NCBI RefSeq assembly: GCF_900112685.1
Contig: NZ_FOMS01000007.1
Coordinates: 1 to 64,000 of the forward strand
Length of the DNA stretch: 64,000 nt
Direction: 5' to 3'
Origin: Roseivivax sediminis
GTDB lineage: Bacteria > Pseudomonadota > Alphaproteobacteria > Rhodobacterales > Rhodobacteraceae
This document shows positions 26,233 through 36,114 of the stretch, piece by piece. The stretch's first letter is position 1, and each line of letters opens with the position of its first letter. Position numbers and translations under genes: made by a program. The notes under the pieces were generated by a model, which was given only the letters and a program-made list of their open reading frames with translations, made no database searches and was not told the origin of the DNA.

Positions 26233-27222
26233 ATGCAGGACAAGCCTCAGGACGATCGGCAGGAGACGGACGCGGCCGACCGCGACCTTCTGGATCTCGA
26301 TTACCCCGACTGGGTGACCGAGATGGACCGGCGCGGCAGCGCGGCCGGCTTTTTCGAGCCCCTCGGGGACGATCACCACGCCCATTTCCTCGAAGCCGAC
26401 GGCAGCCGCCTGCTGGTCACCTTCGAGAGCTACCCGGCGATCCGCGCGCTGTCCGACAGCGGCCTGCCGCTGGGCCAGGATGTCGCCGAGGGCGCGGGCT
26501 GGTCGCATCTCGCCGTGGTCGCACGCCGCGACACCTGGTTTCGCGACCCGGCTGTCTACGAGTTCTTCGACCAGCTCAATGACGACGGCTTCTTCGACGA
26601 TTTCGAATCCATCCTGTTCTACGGCGCCGGCCCCTGCGGCTATGCCGCCTGCGCCTATTCGGTCGCCGCTCCGGGCGCGCGAGTGCTGGCGCTGCAACCG
26701 CAGGCGACGCTGGATCCGCGGATGACCGAATGGGACGACCGCTTCGTGCACCGGCGCCGCACCTCGTTCACCGACCGCTACGGCTTTGCGCCCGACATGA
26801 TCGATGCCGCCGAGGCCGCCTATATCGTCTACGACCCGCGCGAGCCGCTCGACGCGATGCACGCCGCGCTGTTTGCGCGCCGCAACGTGCAGCGCTTCCG
26901 GCTGCCGTCCATGGGCGGCGCGCTGCAGGGCGACACGCTCGCGCTCGACATCCACGCGCCGCTCCTCGAGGCGGCGATGACCGGAGAGCTCGATACCCTG
27001 AGCTTCGCCCGGCTCGCCCGCGCGAGGCGCGACTACGGCACCTACCTGCGCCGCCTGCTGACGCGGCTGGAGGCCGAGGAACGCCACGGCCTGATCAAGA
27101 TGCTCTGCCGCAACGTGACCGGCCGGATGCGCGCGCCGCGCTTCCGGCGCCGCCTGCAGGCGCTGGAAGCGGCCGAAGAGGCCCGCCTCGCGCCTGCCAG
27201 AACCGGCACCGAGGGCGGCTGA
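26233..27222 (+). CDS. Conserved protein of unknown function
   Basis: The 329-residue soluble protein begins QDKPQDDRQETDAADRDLLD. It has a central ILFYGAGPCGYAACAYSVAA stretch that looks like a Rossmann-type nucleotide or substrate loop, followed by a basic C-terminal third. I recall similar Rhodobacteraceae proteins carried under the label phosphoadenosine phosphosulfate reductase, but I see no recognisable PAPS-reductase motif and do not adopt the name. The ATG at 26233 is preferred over the TTG at 26227 because of spacing to a GGGACGAG site. Its position after the sulfotransferase/glycosyltransferase genes may be functional or accidental. Confidence 0.7.
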   Translation: MQDKPQDDRQETDAADRDLLDLDYPDWVTEMDRRGSAAGFFEPLGDDHHAHFLEADGSRLLVTFESYPAIRALSDSGLPLGQDVAEGAGWSHLAVVARRDTWFRDPAVYEFFDQLNDDGFFDDFESILFYGAGPCGYAACAYSVAAPGARVLALQPQATLDPRMTEWDDRFVHRRRTSFTDRYGFAPDMIDAAEAAYIVYDPREPLDAMHAALFARRNVQRFRLPSMGGALQGDTLALDIHAPLLEAAMTGELDTLSFARLARARRDYGTYLRRLLTRLEAEERHGLIKMLCRNVTGRMRAPRFRRRLQALEAAEEARLAPARTGTEGG

Positions 27223-27276
27223 GAACGCGCCGCTTGCCACTGGCGCGGCCCCCCGGCCTCTGCTAACGCCCGCGCC

Positions 27277-28317
27277 ATGACCACGCGCCTCACGATCCGC
27301 CGCCCCGACGACTGGCACCTGCACCTGCGCGACGGCGCGATGCTGCAGGCCGTCCTGCCCGAAAGCGCGCGCCACTTCGCGCGCGCCATCATCATGCCGA
27401 ACCTCGTGCCGCCCGTGGTCACGTCCGGCGATGCCGCCGCCTACCGGGACCGCATCCTCGCCGCCCGGCCCGACGGCGCGGACTTCACGCCGCTGATGAC
27501 GCTCTACCTGACCGAGGAGACCGACCCCGAGGACGTCGCCGCCGCGCATGCCTCGGGCCTGATCTCGGCGGTGAAGCTCTACCCGGCGGGCGCGACCACC
27601 AACTCCGCCTCCGGCGTGCGCGATTTCGACCGCGTGCGCCCGGTGCTGGAACGGATGGCCGAGATCGGTCTGCCGCTCTGCGTGCACGGCGAGGTCACCG
27701 ACCCCGAGATCGACATCTTCGACCGCGAGGCGGTGTTCATCGACCGCGTGCTCGACCCGATCCGCCGCGCGACGCCGGGTCTGCGCGTGGTGATGGAGCA
27801 TCTGACCACCTCGGACGGCGTCGATTACGTGCGCGAGGGCGGCGCTGATATCGCCGCGACGATCACCACCCATCACCTCGTGATCAACCGCAACCACCTG
27901 CTGGTGGGGGGCATCCGGCCGCATTATTACTGCCTGCCGGTCGCCAAGCGCGAAAGCCACCGCCAGGCACTGCGCGCCGCCGCGATGGCCGGGCCGGGCC
28001 GGTTCTTCCTCGGCACCGACAGCGCGCCGCATCCTGACACCGCGAAGGAAACCGCCTGCGGCTGCGCCGGGTGCTTCACCGCGACCAACACGCTGTCGAT
28101 CCTCGCCGAGGTGTTCGAGCAGAACGGCGCGCTGAATCGGCTCGAAGCCTTCACCTCGCTGAACGGTCCGGACTTCTACCGCCTGCCGCGCAACGAAGAG
28201 ACGGTCACGCTGGAGAAGGCCGCGCCGGTGGATTACCCCGCGAAGATCGACGCCGGCGGAGAGACCGTGACCGTCTTCGACCCGGGCATGCCGCTGCACT
28301 GGCGCGTGGCGCAATAA
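27277..28317 (+). CDS. pyrC: Dihydroorotase (class II)
   Basis: The 346-residue zinc amidohydrolase closes carbamoyl-aspartate to dihydroorotate in pyrimidine synthesis. Metal ligands are visible in order: WHLHLRDG (His-x-His), the carboxylated-lysine block [25 protein letters not shown] and GTDSAPH. This matches the E. coli-type PyrC in length and motifs. pyrE follows after 73 bases. Confidence 0.96.
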   Translation: MTTRLTIRRPDDWHLHLRDGAMLQAVLPESARHFARAIIMPNLVPPVVTSGDAAAYRDRILAARPDGADFTPLMTLYLTEETDPEDVAAAHASGLISAVKLYPAGATTNSASGVRDFDRVRPVLERMAEIGLPLCVHGEVTDPEIDIFDREAVFIDRVLDPIRRATPGLRVVMEHLTTSDGVDYVREGGADIAATITTHHLVINRNHLLVGGIRPHYYCLPVAKRESHRQALRAAAMAGPGRFFLGTDSAPHPDTAKETACGCAGCFTATNTLSILAEVFEQNGALNRLEAFTSLNGPDFYRLPRNEETVTLEKAAPVDYPAKIDAGGETVTVFDPGMPLHWRVAQ

Positions 28318-28390
28318 CGGCCGTGCGATACGGCGGCGAAACCGTACAATTGGCGGGACCCCGCCGCGAGACGTCCGAAAGGTACCAAAG

Positions 28391-29071
28391 ATGATCCCCA
28401 CCGCGTTCCCGCCCCGCGAAGAGATCGCCCGCCTGACCGCCCGCGCCCTCCTTGAGATCGAGGCGGTGCATTTCAACGCCGAGACGCCTTTCACGCTCGC
28501 CTCCGGCCTGCCCTCGCCGACCTATGTGGACTGCCGCAAGCTCATCTCCTTTCCGCGCATCCGCGCGACGCTGATGGATTTCCTCGCCGTCACGGTGATG
28601 CGGGACGCGGGCTTCGAGACCTTCGACAACGTCGCTGGCGGAGAGACAGCGGGCATCCCCTTCGCCGCCTTCGTGGCCGAGCGGCTGGCCCTGCCGATGA
28701 CCTATGTGCGCAAGAAGCCAAAGGGTTACGGCCGCAACGCGCGGATCGAGGGCGTCATGTCCGAAGGCGACCGGGTGCTGCTGGTGGAGGACCTGGCGAC
28801 CGACGGCGGCTCCAAGCTGTCCTTCGTCGACGCGATCCGCGAGACCGGCGCGTCCTGCGCCCATACGGCGGTGATCTTCTCCTACGGCATCTACCCCGAA
28901 ACGCAGTCGCGGCTCGGCGATCACGGTGTCGCCCTGCACCACCTCTGCACCTGGTGGGACGTTCTTGCCGAAGCGCGCGCCAGCGCCGCCTTCGACGCCG
29001 CCACCCTGGCGGAGGTCGAGTCCTTCCTGAGCGATCCGCGCACCTGGCAGGATGCCCACAAAACAGGCTGA
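28391..29071 (+). CDS. pyrE: Orotate phosphoribosyltransferase
   Basis: The 226-residue enzyme transfers the phosphoribosyl group from PRPP to orotate. The PRPP-binding motif [13 protein letters not shown] (near residue 135), the [17 protein letters not shown] region and the [12 protein letters not shown] loop are all present. The start ATG 28391 has a GAAAGG site upstream. It pairs with pyrC, so two steps of pyrimidine synthesis are probably co-expressed. Confidence 0.96.
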   Translation: MIPTAFPPREEIARLTARALLEIEAVHFNAETPFTLASGLPSPTYVDCRKLISFPRIRATLMDFLAVTVMRDAGFETFDNVAGGETAGIPFAAFVAERLALPMTYVRKKPKGYGRNARIEGVMSEGDRVLLVEDLATDGGSKLSFVDAIRETGASCAHTAVIFSYGIYPETQSRLGDHGVALHHLCTWWDVLAEARASAAFDAATLAEVESFLSDPRTWQDAHKTG

Positions 29072-29119
29072 GCGGCTTTTCGCCCGTCCGCCGGGCGGCT
29101 GCATGTTGCGGGGCGAGCC

Positions 29120-29190
29120 GACCACAACTCAATATAGTGTAGCGAAGATCAATCACATTCGTTATACTGAGATACCCACAGAAAGATACA
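29120..29190 (+). promoter_or_regulatory. AT-rich promoter region upstream of dnaB
   Basis: This roughly 70-base AT-rich patch in otherwise very GC-rich DNA carries two -10-like hexamers, TATAGT at 29133 and TATACT at 29163. No convincing -35 box at standard spacing was found for either. It is the most likely place for the dnaB promoter, inferred from composition and position. Confidence 0.4.
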
Positions 29191-29265
29191 TTTTGCCCCG
29201 CGCGGCAGGTTCGCGGTATCCGGGCGGCCCCAGCCGCCGCATCTCAGATTCGTCAGGAGCCCCCC

Positions 29266-30780
29266 ATGTCGAAGGTCGCCGCATTCGATCCCACCGGCGC
29301 GAATCCCGCGCCCGAAGCGACCGCGGACACCGCCGACACCCTGCCCCATTCCGTCGAGGCCGAGCAGCAGCTCCTCGGCGCGATCCTGACCAACAACGAC
29401 GTCTACGACCGCGTCGCCTCGATCCTGTCGGCCAAGCATTTCTACGATCCCGTCCACGCCCGCATCTACGAGGTCGCGGCCGCCCGCATCGCCCGCAACC
29501 AGCTTGCCTCCCCGGTCACGCTCAAGGCGTTCATGGACGAGGACGAGGGCCTGAAGGAGCTCGGCGGCGGTGCCTATCTCGTTCGCCTCGCCGGCGCGGC
29601 GGTGTCGTCCTTCGCGGTGCGCGACTACGCGCAGATGATCTACGACCTCGCGGTGCGCCGCGACCTGATGGCGCTGGGGCGCGACATCTCCGCCAAGGCG
29701 TCCAAGGTCGACGTCGAGTCCGAACCGCGCCAGCAGATCGTCGAGGCCGAGCAGGCGCTCTATTCCATGGCCGAGCAGGGACAGGGCGAACAGGGCTTCG
29801 TCAGCTTCCTCCGGGCGGTCACCGACGCGGTCAACGTCGCCAATGCCGCCTACCAGCGCGAGGGACAGCTTTCGGGGATATCCACAGGCCTCGTGGACAT
29901 GGACAAGAAGCTCGGCGGGCTGCACCCGTCTGACCTTCTGATCCTCGCCGGTCGCCCCTCGATGGGCAAGACGTCGCTGGCCACCAACATCGCCTTCAAC
30001 GTCGCGAAGGCTTACCGCAAGGGCACCAAGCCCGACGGTACAGAGGGCGCGGTCGAGGGCGGCGTGGTCGGCTTCTACTCGCTCGAGATGTCGGCCGAAC
30101 AGCTTGCCGCGCGGATCCTCTCGGAAGCCTCCGAGGTCCCGTCCGAGCAGATCCGCCGCGGCGACATGACCGAGGACGAGTTCCGCCGCTTCGTGGAGGC
30201 CGCCAAGTCGCTGGAGGCCTGCCCGCTCTACATCGACGACACCCCGGCCCTGCCCATCGCGCAGCTTGCCGCCCGCGCGCGGCGGCTGAAGCGGACCCAC
30301 GGGCTCGACGTGCTGATGGTCGACTACCTCCAGCTGGTGCGCGGCACCGGGAAATCGGGCGAGAGTCGGGTCAACGAGATCGCCGAAATCTCCATGGGTC
30401 TCAAGGCGATAGCGAAGGAACTTAATATCCCGGTGATCGCCCTGTCGCAGCTCTCGCGCCAAGTGGAAAGCCGCGAGGACAAGCGCCCGCAACTGTCGGA
30501 CCTGCGCGAATCGGGCTCCATCGAGCAGGACGCCGACGTGGTGATGTTCGTGTTCCGCGAGGAATACTACGTCGAGCGCGAGAAGCCCTCGGACGACCGG
30601 CTGGAAGAGATGGCCGCCTGGCAGGAGCGGATGGAGCGCCTGCACGGCAAGGCCGAAGTCATCATCGGCAAGCAGCGCCACGGGCCCATCGGCACGGTGG
30701 AGCTGTCCTTCGAAGGCCGCTTCACCCGCTTCGGCAACCTCGTGAAACCCTGGCAGCAGAACCAGGTGGAACAGTTCTAG
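29266..30780 (+). CDS. dnaB: Replicative DNA helicase DnaB
   Basis: The 504-residue protein has the N-terminal primase-interaction domain (LPHSVEAEQQLLGAILTNND), a linker and the RecA-like helicase domain with Walker A LAGRPSMGKTS near residue 225. Other conserved segments are VDYLQLVRG, ALSQLSRQVE and the arginine-finger region KRPQLSDLRESGSIEQDADV. An AGGAG site precedes ATG 29266. No intein or insertion is visible. Confidence 0.97.
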   Translation: MSKVAAFDPTGANPAPEATADTADTLPHSVEAEQQLLGAILTNNDVYDRVASILSAKHFYDPVHARIYEVAAARIARNQLASPVTLKAFMDEDEGLKELGGGAYLVRLAGAAVSSFAVRDYAQMIYDLAVRRDLMALGRDISAKASKVDVESEPRQQIVEAEQALYSMAEQGQGEQGFVSFLRAVTDAVNVANAAYQREGQLSGISTGLVDMDKKLGGLHPSDLLILAGRPSMGKTSLATNIAFNVAKAYRKGTKPDGTEGAVEGGVVGFYSLEMSAEQLAARILSEASEVPSEQIRRGDMTEDEFRRFVEAAKSLEACPLYIDDTPALPIAQLAARARRLKRTHGLDVLMVDYLQLVRGTGKSGESRVNEIAEISMGLKAIAKELNIPVIALSQLSRQVESREDKRPQLSDLRESGSIEQDADVVMFVFREEYYVEREKPSDDRLEEMAAWQERMERLHGKAEVIIGKQRHGPIGTVELSFEGRFTRFGNLVKPWQQNQVEQF

Positions 30781-30916
30781 GGAACAAGACGCCCGAGCAG
30801 GCAGGCGCGGCCGGACCTGTCGGCGGCAGTCGTCCTGCCGGTGCCGCCACCGGGCGCGGCGACCGCTCTGGGATCGCCGGAACGCGCCCCGGCGTGGCCG
30901 GGAAAACTCCCCCGAC

Positions 30917-30925
30917 TTATCCACA
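30917..30925 (+). promoter_or_regulatory. Consensus DnaA box
   Basis: TTATCCACA, the strict nine-base DnaA binding consensus, lies in the 241-base gap between dnaB and alr. It is a single copy with no AT-rich unwinding element or cluster, so it is not an origin. It could link alr or dnaB expression to DnaA, or act as a titration site. The rest of the gap shows nothing else. Confidence 0.45.
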
Positions 30926-31021
30926 GGCACTACGCCGTCTGCCGGTGCCGGCCACCGCCGACGGCGCCCGTGCCCCGCGAAAACGTCTTGACGCAGCCGC
31001 CCCCCGTGCGAAACAGCCCCC

Positions 31022-32059
31022 ATGGCTGCACCGACCCTGACCATCGACCTCGCCGCGCTCGTGACCAACTGGCGCAACCTTGCCGCCGCCAGCGCCGCCG
31101 AAACCGGCGCCGTCGTGAAGGCCGACGCCTACGGGCTCGGCATGTCCAAGGTCGCGCCGGTTCTGGCGCGCGAAGGCGTGCGCACCTTCTTCGTCGCGCT
31201 CGCGGAGGAAGGGACGCAGCTGCGCCGCATACTCGGCGAAGGTCCGGAGATCTGCGTCTTCAACGGCCATATGGACGGCGACGCCCGCCCGATCGCCGAG
31301 GCCGGCCTGACGCCGATGGTGAATTCCATCGACCAGATGGTTCGGCACGTGGAGGCGCTGCCCGGGCATCCGTTCGGCATCCAGCTCGACACCGGGATGA
31401 ACCGTCTGGGGATGGAGCCCGCGGAATGGCAGGCGTTACGCGAGATCGCCGTCTCGCAAGGTCCCCGGCTGATCATGTCGCACCTCGCCTGTGCGGACGA
31501 ACCCGATCACGAGATGAACGCCCACCAGCTCGCGGCCTTCCGCGAGATGACCGACGGGATCGACGCGCCCCGCTCCTTCGCGGCGACGGGCGGAATCCTG
31601 CTCGGCCCGGACTACCATTTCGACGTGACCCGCCCGGGTGTCGGCCTCTACGGCGGTCTGCCCTTCGTCGACGCCCAGCCGGTCGTCCATCTCGACGTCC
31701 CGGTGATCCAGCTGCGCGACGTCGCGCCCGGAGAGACGGTGGGCTACGGCAACACCTGGACGGCGGAGCGCGAAACCAAGGTCGCCACCATCGCCGCCGG
31801 CTACGCCGACGGCATTCACCGGATCATGGGGCCGAACGCCTGGGTCTTTGCAGGTGAGACGCGGTGCAAGGTGCTCGGCAGGGTGTCGATGGACCTCATC
31901 GGGGTCGACGTCACCGATGCGCCCGAGGTGCCGGAGACTGTCGAGGTGCTCGGCCGGCATCAATCCATCGACACGCTGGCCGACGCGGCGGGCACGATCG
32001 GTTACGAGATCCTTACCGCCCTCGGGGACCGCTACCACCGTAGCTATACCTGCGGATGA
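31022..32059 (+). CDS. alr: Alanine racemase
   Basis: The 345-residue PLP enzyme makes D-alanine for peptidoglycan. The PLP lysine lies in [11 protein letters not shown] near residue 37, and the second catalytic base tyrosine in [12 protein letters not shown] near residue 262. The [10 protein letters not shown] substrate-channel motif is present. The C-terminal beta domain is complete. It overlaps the next gene by four bases. Confidence 0.95.
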   Translation: MAAPTLTIDLAALVTNWRNLAAASAAETGAVVKADAYGLGMSKVAPVLAREGVRTFFVALAEEGTQLRRILGEGPEICVFNGHMDGDARPIAEAGLTPMVNSIDQMVRHVEALPGHPFGIQLDTGMNRLGMEPAEWQALREIAVSQGPRLIMSHLACADEPDHEMNAHQLAAFREMTDGIDAPRSFAATGGILLGPDYHFDVTRPGVGLYGGLPFVDAQPVVHLDVPVIQLRDVAPGETVGYGNTWTAERETKVATIAAGYADGIHRIMGPNAWVFAGETRCKVLGRVSMDLIGVDVTDAPEVPETVEVLGRHQSIDTLADAAGTIGYEILTALGDRYHRSYTCG

Positions 32060-32448
32060 GCCCGCTTCTGCAGACCAGCTGGCCGGTCGCGGCGCTATTC
32101 ATCGCGCAGAAATTCGTGCTGGCCGAAGCGGTGCTGCTCCTCGCGCTCTGCCGAGCGCTCCTCGCCCGGGGGGCGTCGCGCCTCGTGGCGCTCTTGGCCG
32201 CGCTGGCGGCCGCGTGGATCACCGCGACCGTCTTCGCCCCGGCGCTGGGGCTGACCGGCGCCGCCTGGTATCCGGCATCGGCCCGCGCTCTGACCTCGGG
32301 CGGCGGGCTGGGGCTGCCGCTGTCGGTCTCTGTCCTCTTCGCGGTCTCGGCGCTGGTGCCGGGCCGCCGCGCGATGTGGATCGACGTGCTGCACGCGCTT
32401 GTGGTCGCGGCAGTGCTCGGGCTCTGGGCCGTCGCGACGCTGACATGA
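32056..32448 (+). CDS. Small membrane protein of unknown function
   Basis: The 130-residue protein has about four hydrophobic segments and no polar domain. Its ATG overlaps the alr stop, and its stop overlaps the start of the PqiA-like gene, so the three genes form a coupled unit. The family is not recognised. It may be a partner of the adjacent PqiA-like protein, inferred from the arrangement only. Confidence 0.7.
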   Translation: MSPLLQTSWPVAALFIAQKFVLAEAVLLLALCRALLARGASRLVALLAALAAAWITATVFAPALGLTGAAWYPASARALTSGGGLGLPLSVSVLFAVSALVPGRRAMWIDVLHALVVAAVLGLWAVATLT

Positions 32449-32879
32449 GCCGGCGGCTCAGGCTGGCGATCCTCGCGGTGCTGGTGCTGCTCTACCCGGT
32501 TGCCTGGACCGCGCCGCTCCTGCGGGCCGGTTTGCTGCCGCTCTTCGGCCTGGCCGAAATCAGCGTTCTCTCCGGTCTCGCCACGCTGTGGGACACCGAC
32601 CCTGCGCTGGCGCTGGTTGTGGCGCTGTTCGCAATTGTCGCGCCCTACCTGAAGCTCGCTGGCCTGCTGATCGACGTGATTCGCCCCCTCGGACCGCGCG
32701 CCCATATGGCGCTTCTGGCGCTCGGGCGACTGGCCATGGCGGACATCTTCCTCATTGCGCTTTACGTGGCGGTTGCCAAGGGCATCGGCGTCGGACGCGT
32801 GGAGACGGCATGGGGCCTTTACCTGTTCACCCTATGCGTGTTGACCAGCCTTGCCGTCGAATGGAACCGCGAACGATAA
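32445..32879 (+). CDS. PqiA-domain membrane protein
   Basis: The 144-residue protein corresponds to one paraquat-inducible protein A domain. The conserved PYLKLAGLLIDV and LGRLAMADIFLIALYVAVAK segments match the PqiA pattern, with four membrane helices. E. coli PqiA has two such domains and a zinc ribbon; here only one domain and no cysteine ribbon are present. The PqiB/MCE and PqiC partners are absent. It starts with an ATGA overlap with the upstream gene. Confidence 0.75.
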   Translation: MSRRLRLAILAVLVLLYPVAWTAPLLRAGLLPLFGLAEISVLSGLATLWDTDPALALVVALFAIVAPYLKLAGLLIDVIRPLGPRAHMALLALGRLAMADIFLIALYVAVAKGIGVGRVETAWGLYLFTLCVLTSLAVEWNRER

Positions 32880-33053
32880 CGCGTGACGCAGGAGACTGTC
32901 GACGCAAGGGAAACTCCCGCACCGACAGGGGGCCGAAAAATGCTCTGGTGGGGAATTCAATACCCTAGGCAAAGAAACTTTAGGTAATTTCGGGCGTTCG
33001 GCGTAAAATCGCCACCATTGATAGTGAGCGACCATACCAGCGAGGGCGCCGAA

Positions 33054-33887
33054 ATGATTCAGACCATGCGGTCCAGTTACCTTGTCGTTCAGTTTCTGAT
33101 GCAGCGGGCCGCAATGCTCCTGATCGTCGTTTTGGCCCTCGGGCTTCTGGGATACACAGTCGCATCCGCTTTCGGTCATGCCGCCTGGCTCGACCTGCCT
33201 CTGACCTTCGGGGCAGTCACCTACGCGGAGGCGGGCACCTTCGTGCAACTCGGCGTGACCGCGCTTGCCCTCGGGCTGTGCTTCTACCTCCCGGGCAATG
33301 GGCGGATCATGGCCCTCGAGACGTCGCATCGCCGGTTTCACGTCGGCATGCAGGACGTGGCACGCGCCTATCACGTCGCCCACAAGGCGGACCGCGAAGG
33401 CGTCTTCAACCTGAAATCCGAATTCGATTCGATCCGCGAGCGCATGGCCTTCCTGCGCGAACATCCCGACCTGTCGGAACTGGAGCCCTCGGTGCTGGAG
33501 CTGGCCTCGCAGATGAGCCACCTGTCGCGCGAGCTGGCCGGGGTCTATTCCGACCGAAACGTCGCGCGCGCGCGCGACTTCCTCATCCAGCGCCAGCAGG
33601 AGGTGGAGGATTTCAACCGCCGGCTCGATCATGCCAAGTCCGTCGCGACCGAGATGCGCACATGGCTCGAACGGGTCGAGATTGACGAGGCGGTTGCCGA
33701 ATCGCAGCTCGCCCGCCTCTGCGACGAGCTGACGGAGATCCTGCCCGAGCTACACGATACAGAAGAGGCGCCGAGCCTGGTGACCGAATCCGCCGAGTCG
33801 CCGGAGGTGGCTGCTCGCCGCGAGGCCGCGCCACACCAGGACGACGCGCGCATCGTGTCGATCCTCGGCCAGCGCGCCGCCGAGTGA
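33054..33887 (+). CDS. Membrane-anchored coiled-coil protein, function unknown
   Basis: The 277-residue protein has two N-terminal membrane helices (about residues 20-45 and 62-80), then a long charged helical region (about residues 95-230), probably a cytoplasmic coiled coil, and a disordered acidic tail. It contains no recognised enzymatic motif. I recall Rhodobacterales homologues labelled DNA repair protein, but nothing here supports repair beyond adjacency to radA, 41 bases downstream. ATG 33054 is chosen for its GAGGG site. The upstream 32880-33053 stretch is locally AT-rich and probably holds the promoter. Confidence 0.75.
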   Translation: MIQTMRSSYLVVQFLMQRAAMLLIVVLALGLLGYTVASAFGHAAWLDLPLTFGAVTYAEAGTFVQLGVTALALGLCFYLPGNGRIMALETSHRRFHVGMQDVARAYHVAHKADREGVFNLKSEFDSIRERMAFLREHPDLSELEPSVLELASQMSHLSRELAGVYSDRNVARARDFLIQRQQEVEDFNRRLDHAKSVATEMRTWLERVEIDEAVAESQLARLCDELTEILPELHDTEEAPSLVTESAESPEVAARREAAPHQDDARIVSILGQRAAE

Positions 33888-33928
33888 GCGCTTGAAGCCC
33901 TGTCCCGCGCCGGGCTAAAGCGCGGGGC

Positions 33929-35296
33929 ATGGCCAAATCCCCGGCAATCTTCGTCTGCTCCGCCTGCGGCAACACCACGTCGAAGTGGTCGGGCCGCTGC
34001 GAAGCCTGCGGCGAATGGAACACCATCCAGGAAGAGCGCCCGGTCAGTGCCGGCCCTCCCTCGAAATCGCTCGGCGCGGCGAAGGGTCGGACGGTACCAC
34101 TCACCGATCTGGCCCATGCCGAAACGCCGCCGCCCCGCACCTCCTCGGCCATGGCCGAGCTGGACCGCGTTCTCGGCGGCGGGCTCGTGCCGGGCAGCGC
34201 GATCCTCGTCGGCGGCGATCCCGGCATCGGCAAGTCGACGCTGCTGCTGCAGGGGGCGGCGGCCTTCGCCGAGGCGGGCCTGAAGGTGGTCTACATCTCG
34301 GGCGAGGAAGCCTCGGCCCAGGTCCGGATGCGGGCCGAACGGCTCGGCCTCGGCGACGCGGCGGTGCGGCTCGGGGCCGAGACGAACCTGCGCGACATTC
34401 TCGCGACGCTGGAGGCGGAGCGGCCCGACCTTGCCATCATCGATTCGATCCAGACCATGTGGGCCGACAATGTCGGCAGCGCGCCGGGCAGCGTCACCCA
34501 GGTGCGCGCGGCGGCGCACGAGCTCACCACCCTTGCCAAGGCCCGCGGCGCGGCGGTGATGATGGTCGGCCACGTCACCAAGGACGGCCAGATCGCCGGG
34601 CCGCGCGTGGTCGAGCACATGGTCGACACGGTGCTTTATTTCGAGGGCGAGCGCGGCCATCAGTTCCGCATCCTGCGCAGCGTGAAGAACCGTTTCGGCC
34701 CCGCCGACGAGATCGGCGTCTTCGAGATGACCGGCGCGGGCCTGTCGGAGGTCACCAACCCGTCGGCTCTGTTCCTGTCGGAACGCGGCACGCCGGCGCC
34801 GGGATCGGTGGTCTTTGCCGGGATCGAGGGCACCCGCCCCGTCTTATGCGAGATGCAGGCGCTGGTCGCGCCGACCCCGCACGCGCAACCCAGGCGCACG
34901 GTCGTCGGCTGGGACGGCGGGCGGCTGGCGATGATCCTCGCGGTGCTCGAGGCGCGCTGCGGCATCCCCTTTGCCGGGCTCGATGTCTATCTCAACGTCG
35001 CGGGCGGCATGAAGGTGACCGAACCCGCCGCCGACCTCGCCGTTGCGGCGGCGCTTCTGTCGGCGCGGGAGGACAGCGGGTTGCCGCCCGAGACGGTGGT
35101 TTTCGGAGAGATATCCCTCTCGGGCGCGCTGCGTCCGGTCGCGCAGACCGAAAACAGGTTGAAAGAGGCGCAGAAACTTGGTTTCACCGCGGCGATTGCG
35201 CCCCGCGGCGGCAAGGCCGGGGATGCATCGGGGCTCACGCTCACCCAGATGGGCGATCTGACGAGCTTCGTGGGTGAGATCTTCGGCGCCGGATAG
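33929..35296 (+). CDS. radA: DNA repair protein RadA
   Basis: The 455-residue protein aids recombination intermediate processing. It has an N-terminal zinc finger (CSACG and CEACG pairs), a RecA-like ATPase with Walker A GGDPGIGKST near residue 92, the RadA-specific KNRFG motif (residue about 252) and a C-terminal Lon-type domain (GGMKVTEPAADLAVAAALLS). All four hallmark parts are complete. Confidence 0.97.
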   Translation: MAKSPAIFVCSACGNTTSKWSGRCEACGEWNTIQEERPVSAGPPSKSLGAAKGRTVPLTDLAHAETPPPRTSSAMAELDRVLGGGLVPGSAILVGGDPGIGKSTLLLQGAAAFAEAGLKVVYISGEEASAQVRMRAERLGLGDAAVRLGAETNLRDILATLEAERPDLAIIDSIQTMWADNVGSAPGSVTQVRAAAHELTTLAKARGAAVMMVGHVTKDGQIAGPRVVEHMVDTVLYFEGERGHQFRILRSVKNRFGPADEIGVFEMTGAGLSEVTNPSALFLSERGTPAPGSVVFAGIEGTRPVLCEMQALVAPTPHAQPRRTVVGWDGGRLAMILAVLEARCGIPFAGLDVYLNVAGGMKVTEPAADLAVAAALLSAREDSGLPPETVVFGEISLSGALRPVAQTENRLKEAQKLGFTAAIAPRGGKAGDASGLTLTQMGDLTSFVGEIFGAG

Positions 35297-35334
35297 GATC
35301 CGCGCGCCGCCGGGCAGGGAAAGAACGAGGGCAT

Positions 35335-35907
35335 ATGGAAGGCTTCACCGCTATCGACGCCGTGGTGGCGGTTGTGATCGTCCTGTCGGCGCTTCTCGCC
35401 TATTCCCGCGGCCTCGTGCGCGAGGTGCTGGCGATCCTCGGCTGGATCGCCGCGGCGATTCTGGCCTTCATGTTCGCGCCGCCGGTTCAGCCGCTGGTGA
35501 AGGAGTTGCCGGTGGTCGGCGAGTTCCTGGCCGACAGCTGCGAATTGTCCATCATCGCGGCCTTCGCAGCGGTGTTCGCGGTGGCGCTGATCGTGGTGTC
35601 GTTGTTCACGCCGCTGTTCTCGAGCCTGGTGCAGCGCTCGGCGCTCGGCGGGCTCGACCAGGGGCTGGGGTTCCTGTTCGGCGTGGCACGGGGCATCCTG
35701 CTCGTTGCGATCGGGTTCTTCGTCTACGAGACGATCGTGACGACGCAGACCGTGGAGATGGTCGAGAACAGTCGCTCGGCGGCGGTCTTCTCGCAGTTCA
35801 CGGACCGGATCCAGGCCCAGAACCCCGATCAGGCGCTCGGCTGGATCACTTTGCAATACGAGGAACTCGTCGGTATCTGCGTGGCGCCGGGGCCGAACGA
35901 CGCCTGA
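35335..35907 (+). CDS. cvpA: CvpA family membrane protein
   Basis: The 190-residue protein has four hydrophobic segments and the CvpA patterns FTAIDAVVAVVIVLSALLAY and SRGLVREVLAILGWI. CvpA is linked to envelope homeostasis and, in E. coli, colicin V production. It follows radA by 38 bases. In many proteobacteria purF is directly downstream; here purF is nearly 5 kb away, behind a minus-strand block. Confidence 0.92.
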   Translation: MEGFTAIDAVVAVVIVLSALLAYSRGLVREVLAILGWIAAAILAFMFAPPVQPLVKELPVVGEFLADSCELSIIAAFAAVFAVALIVVSLFTPLFSSLVQRSALGGLDQGLGFLFGVARGILLVAIGFFVYETIVTTQTVEMVENSRSAAVFSQFTDRIQAQNPDQALGWITLQYEELVGICVAPGPNDA

Positions 35908-36045
35908 TCGGCCAAGTGGGTGGATCATCCACCCCGCGCACGCGGCGGCGATGGATCGATCCGAAGACTCCTCCGATCGCGTCAAATCCGTATACTTTTC
36001 CCGCCTGTCGACATTTCGGGACCTGCGCGCGCCCCGCCCGAACCA

Positions 36046-36072
36046 AAAGGCCCCCGGCTTTCGGCGGGGGCC
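36046..36072 (-). terminator. Rho-independent terminator after the Nramp-like gene
   Basis: Read on the minus strand, an 8-bp stem GGCCCCCG / CGGGGGCC with an eight-base loop is followed by TTTTGG, 42 bases beyond the stop codon. It may also stop cvpA transcription from the other side. Confidence 0.75.
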
Positions 36073-36114
36073 CTACAGGTCACGACTCGGTGTCGCGCAT
36101 CTCGGATGTCAATT

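Noticed and set aside
25852-28494. A minus-strand frame of 880 codons opposite the glycosyltransferase end, the unknown gene and pyrC
   Set aside because: The composition is Arg/His/Gly/Gln-rich without domains, and it lies wholly opposite well-supported genes.
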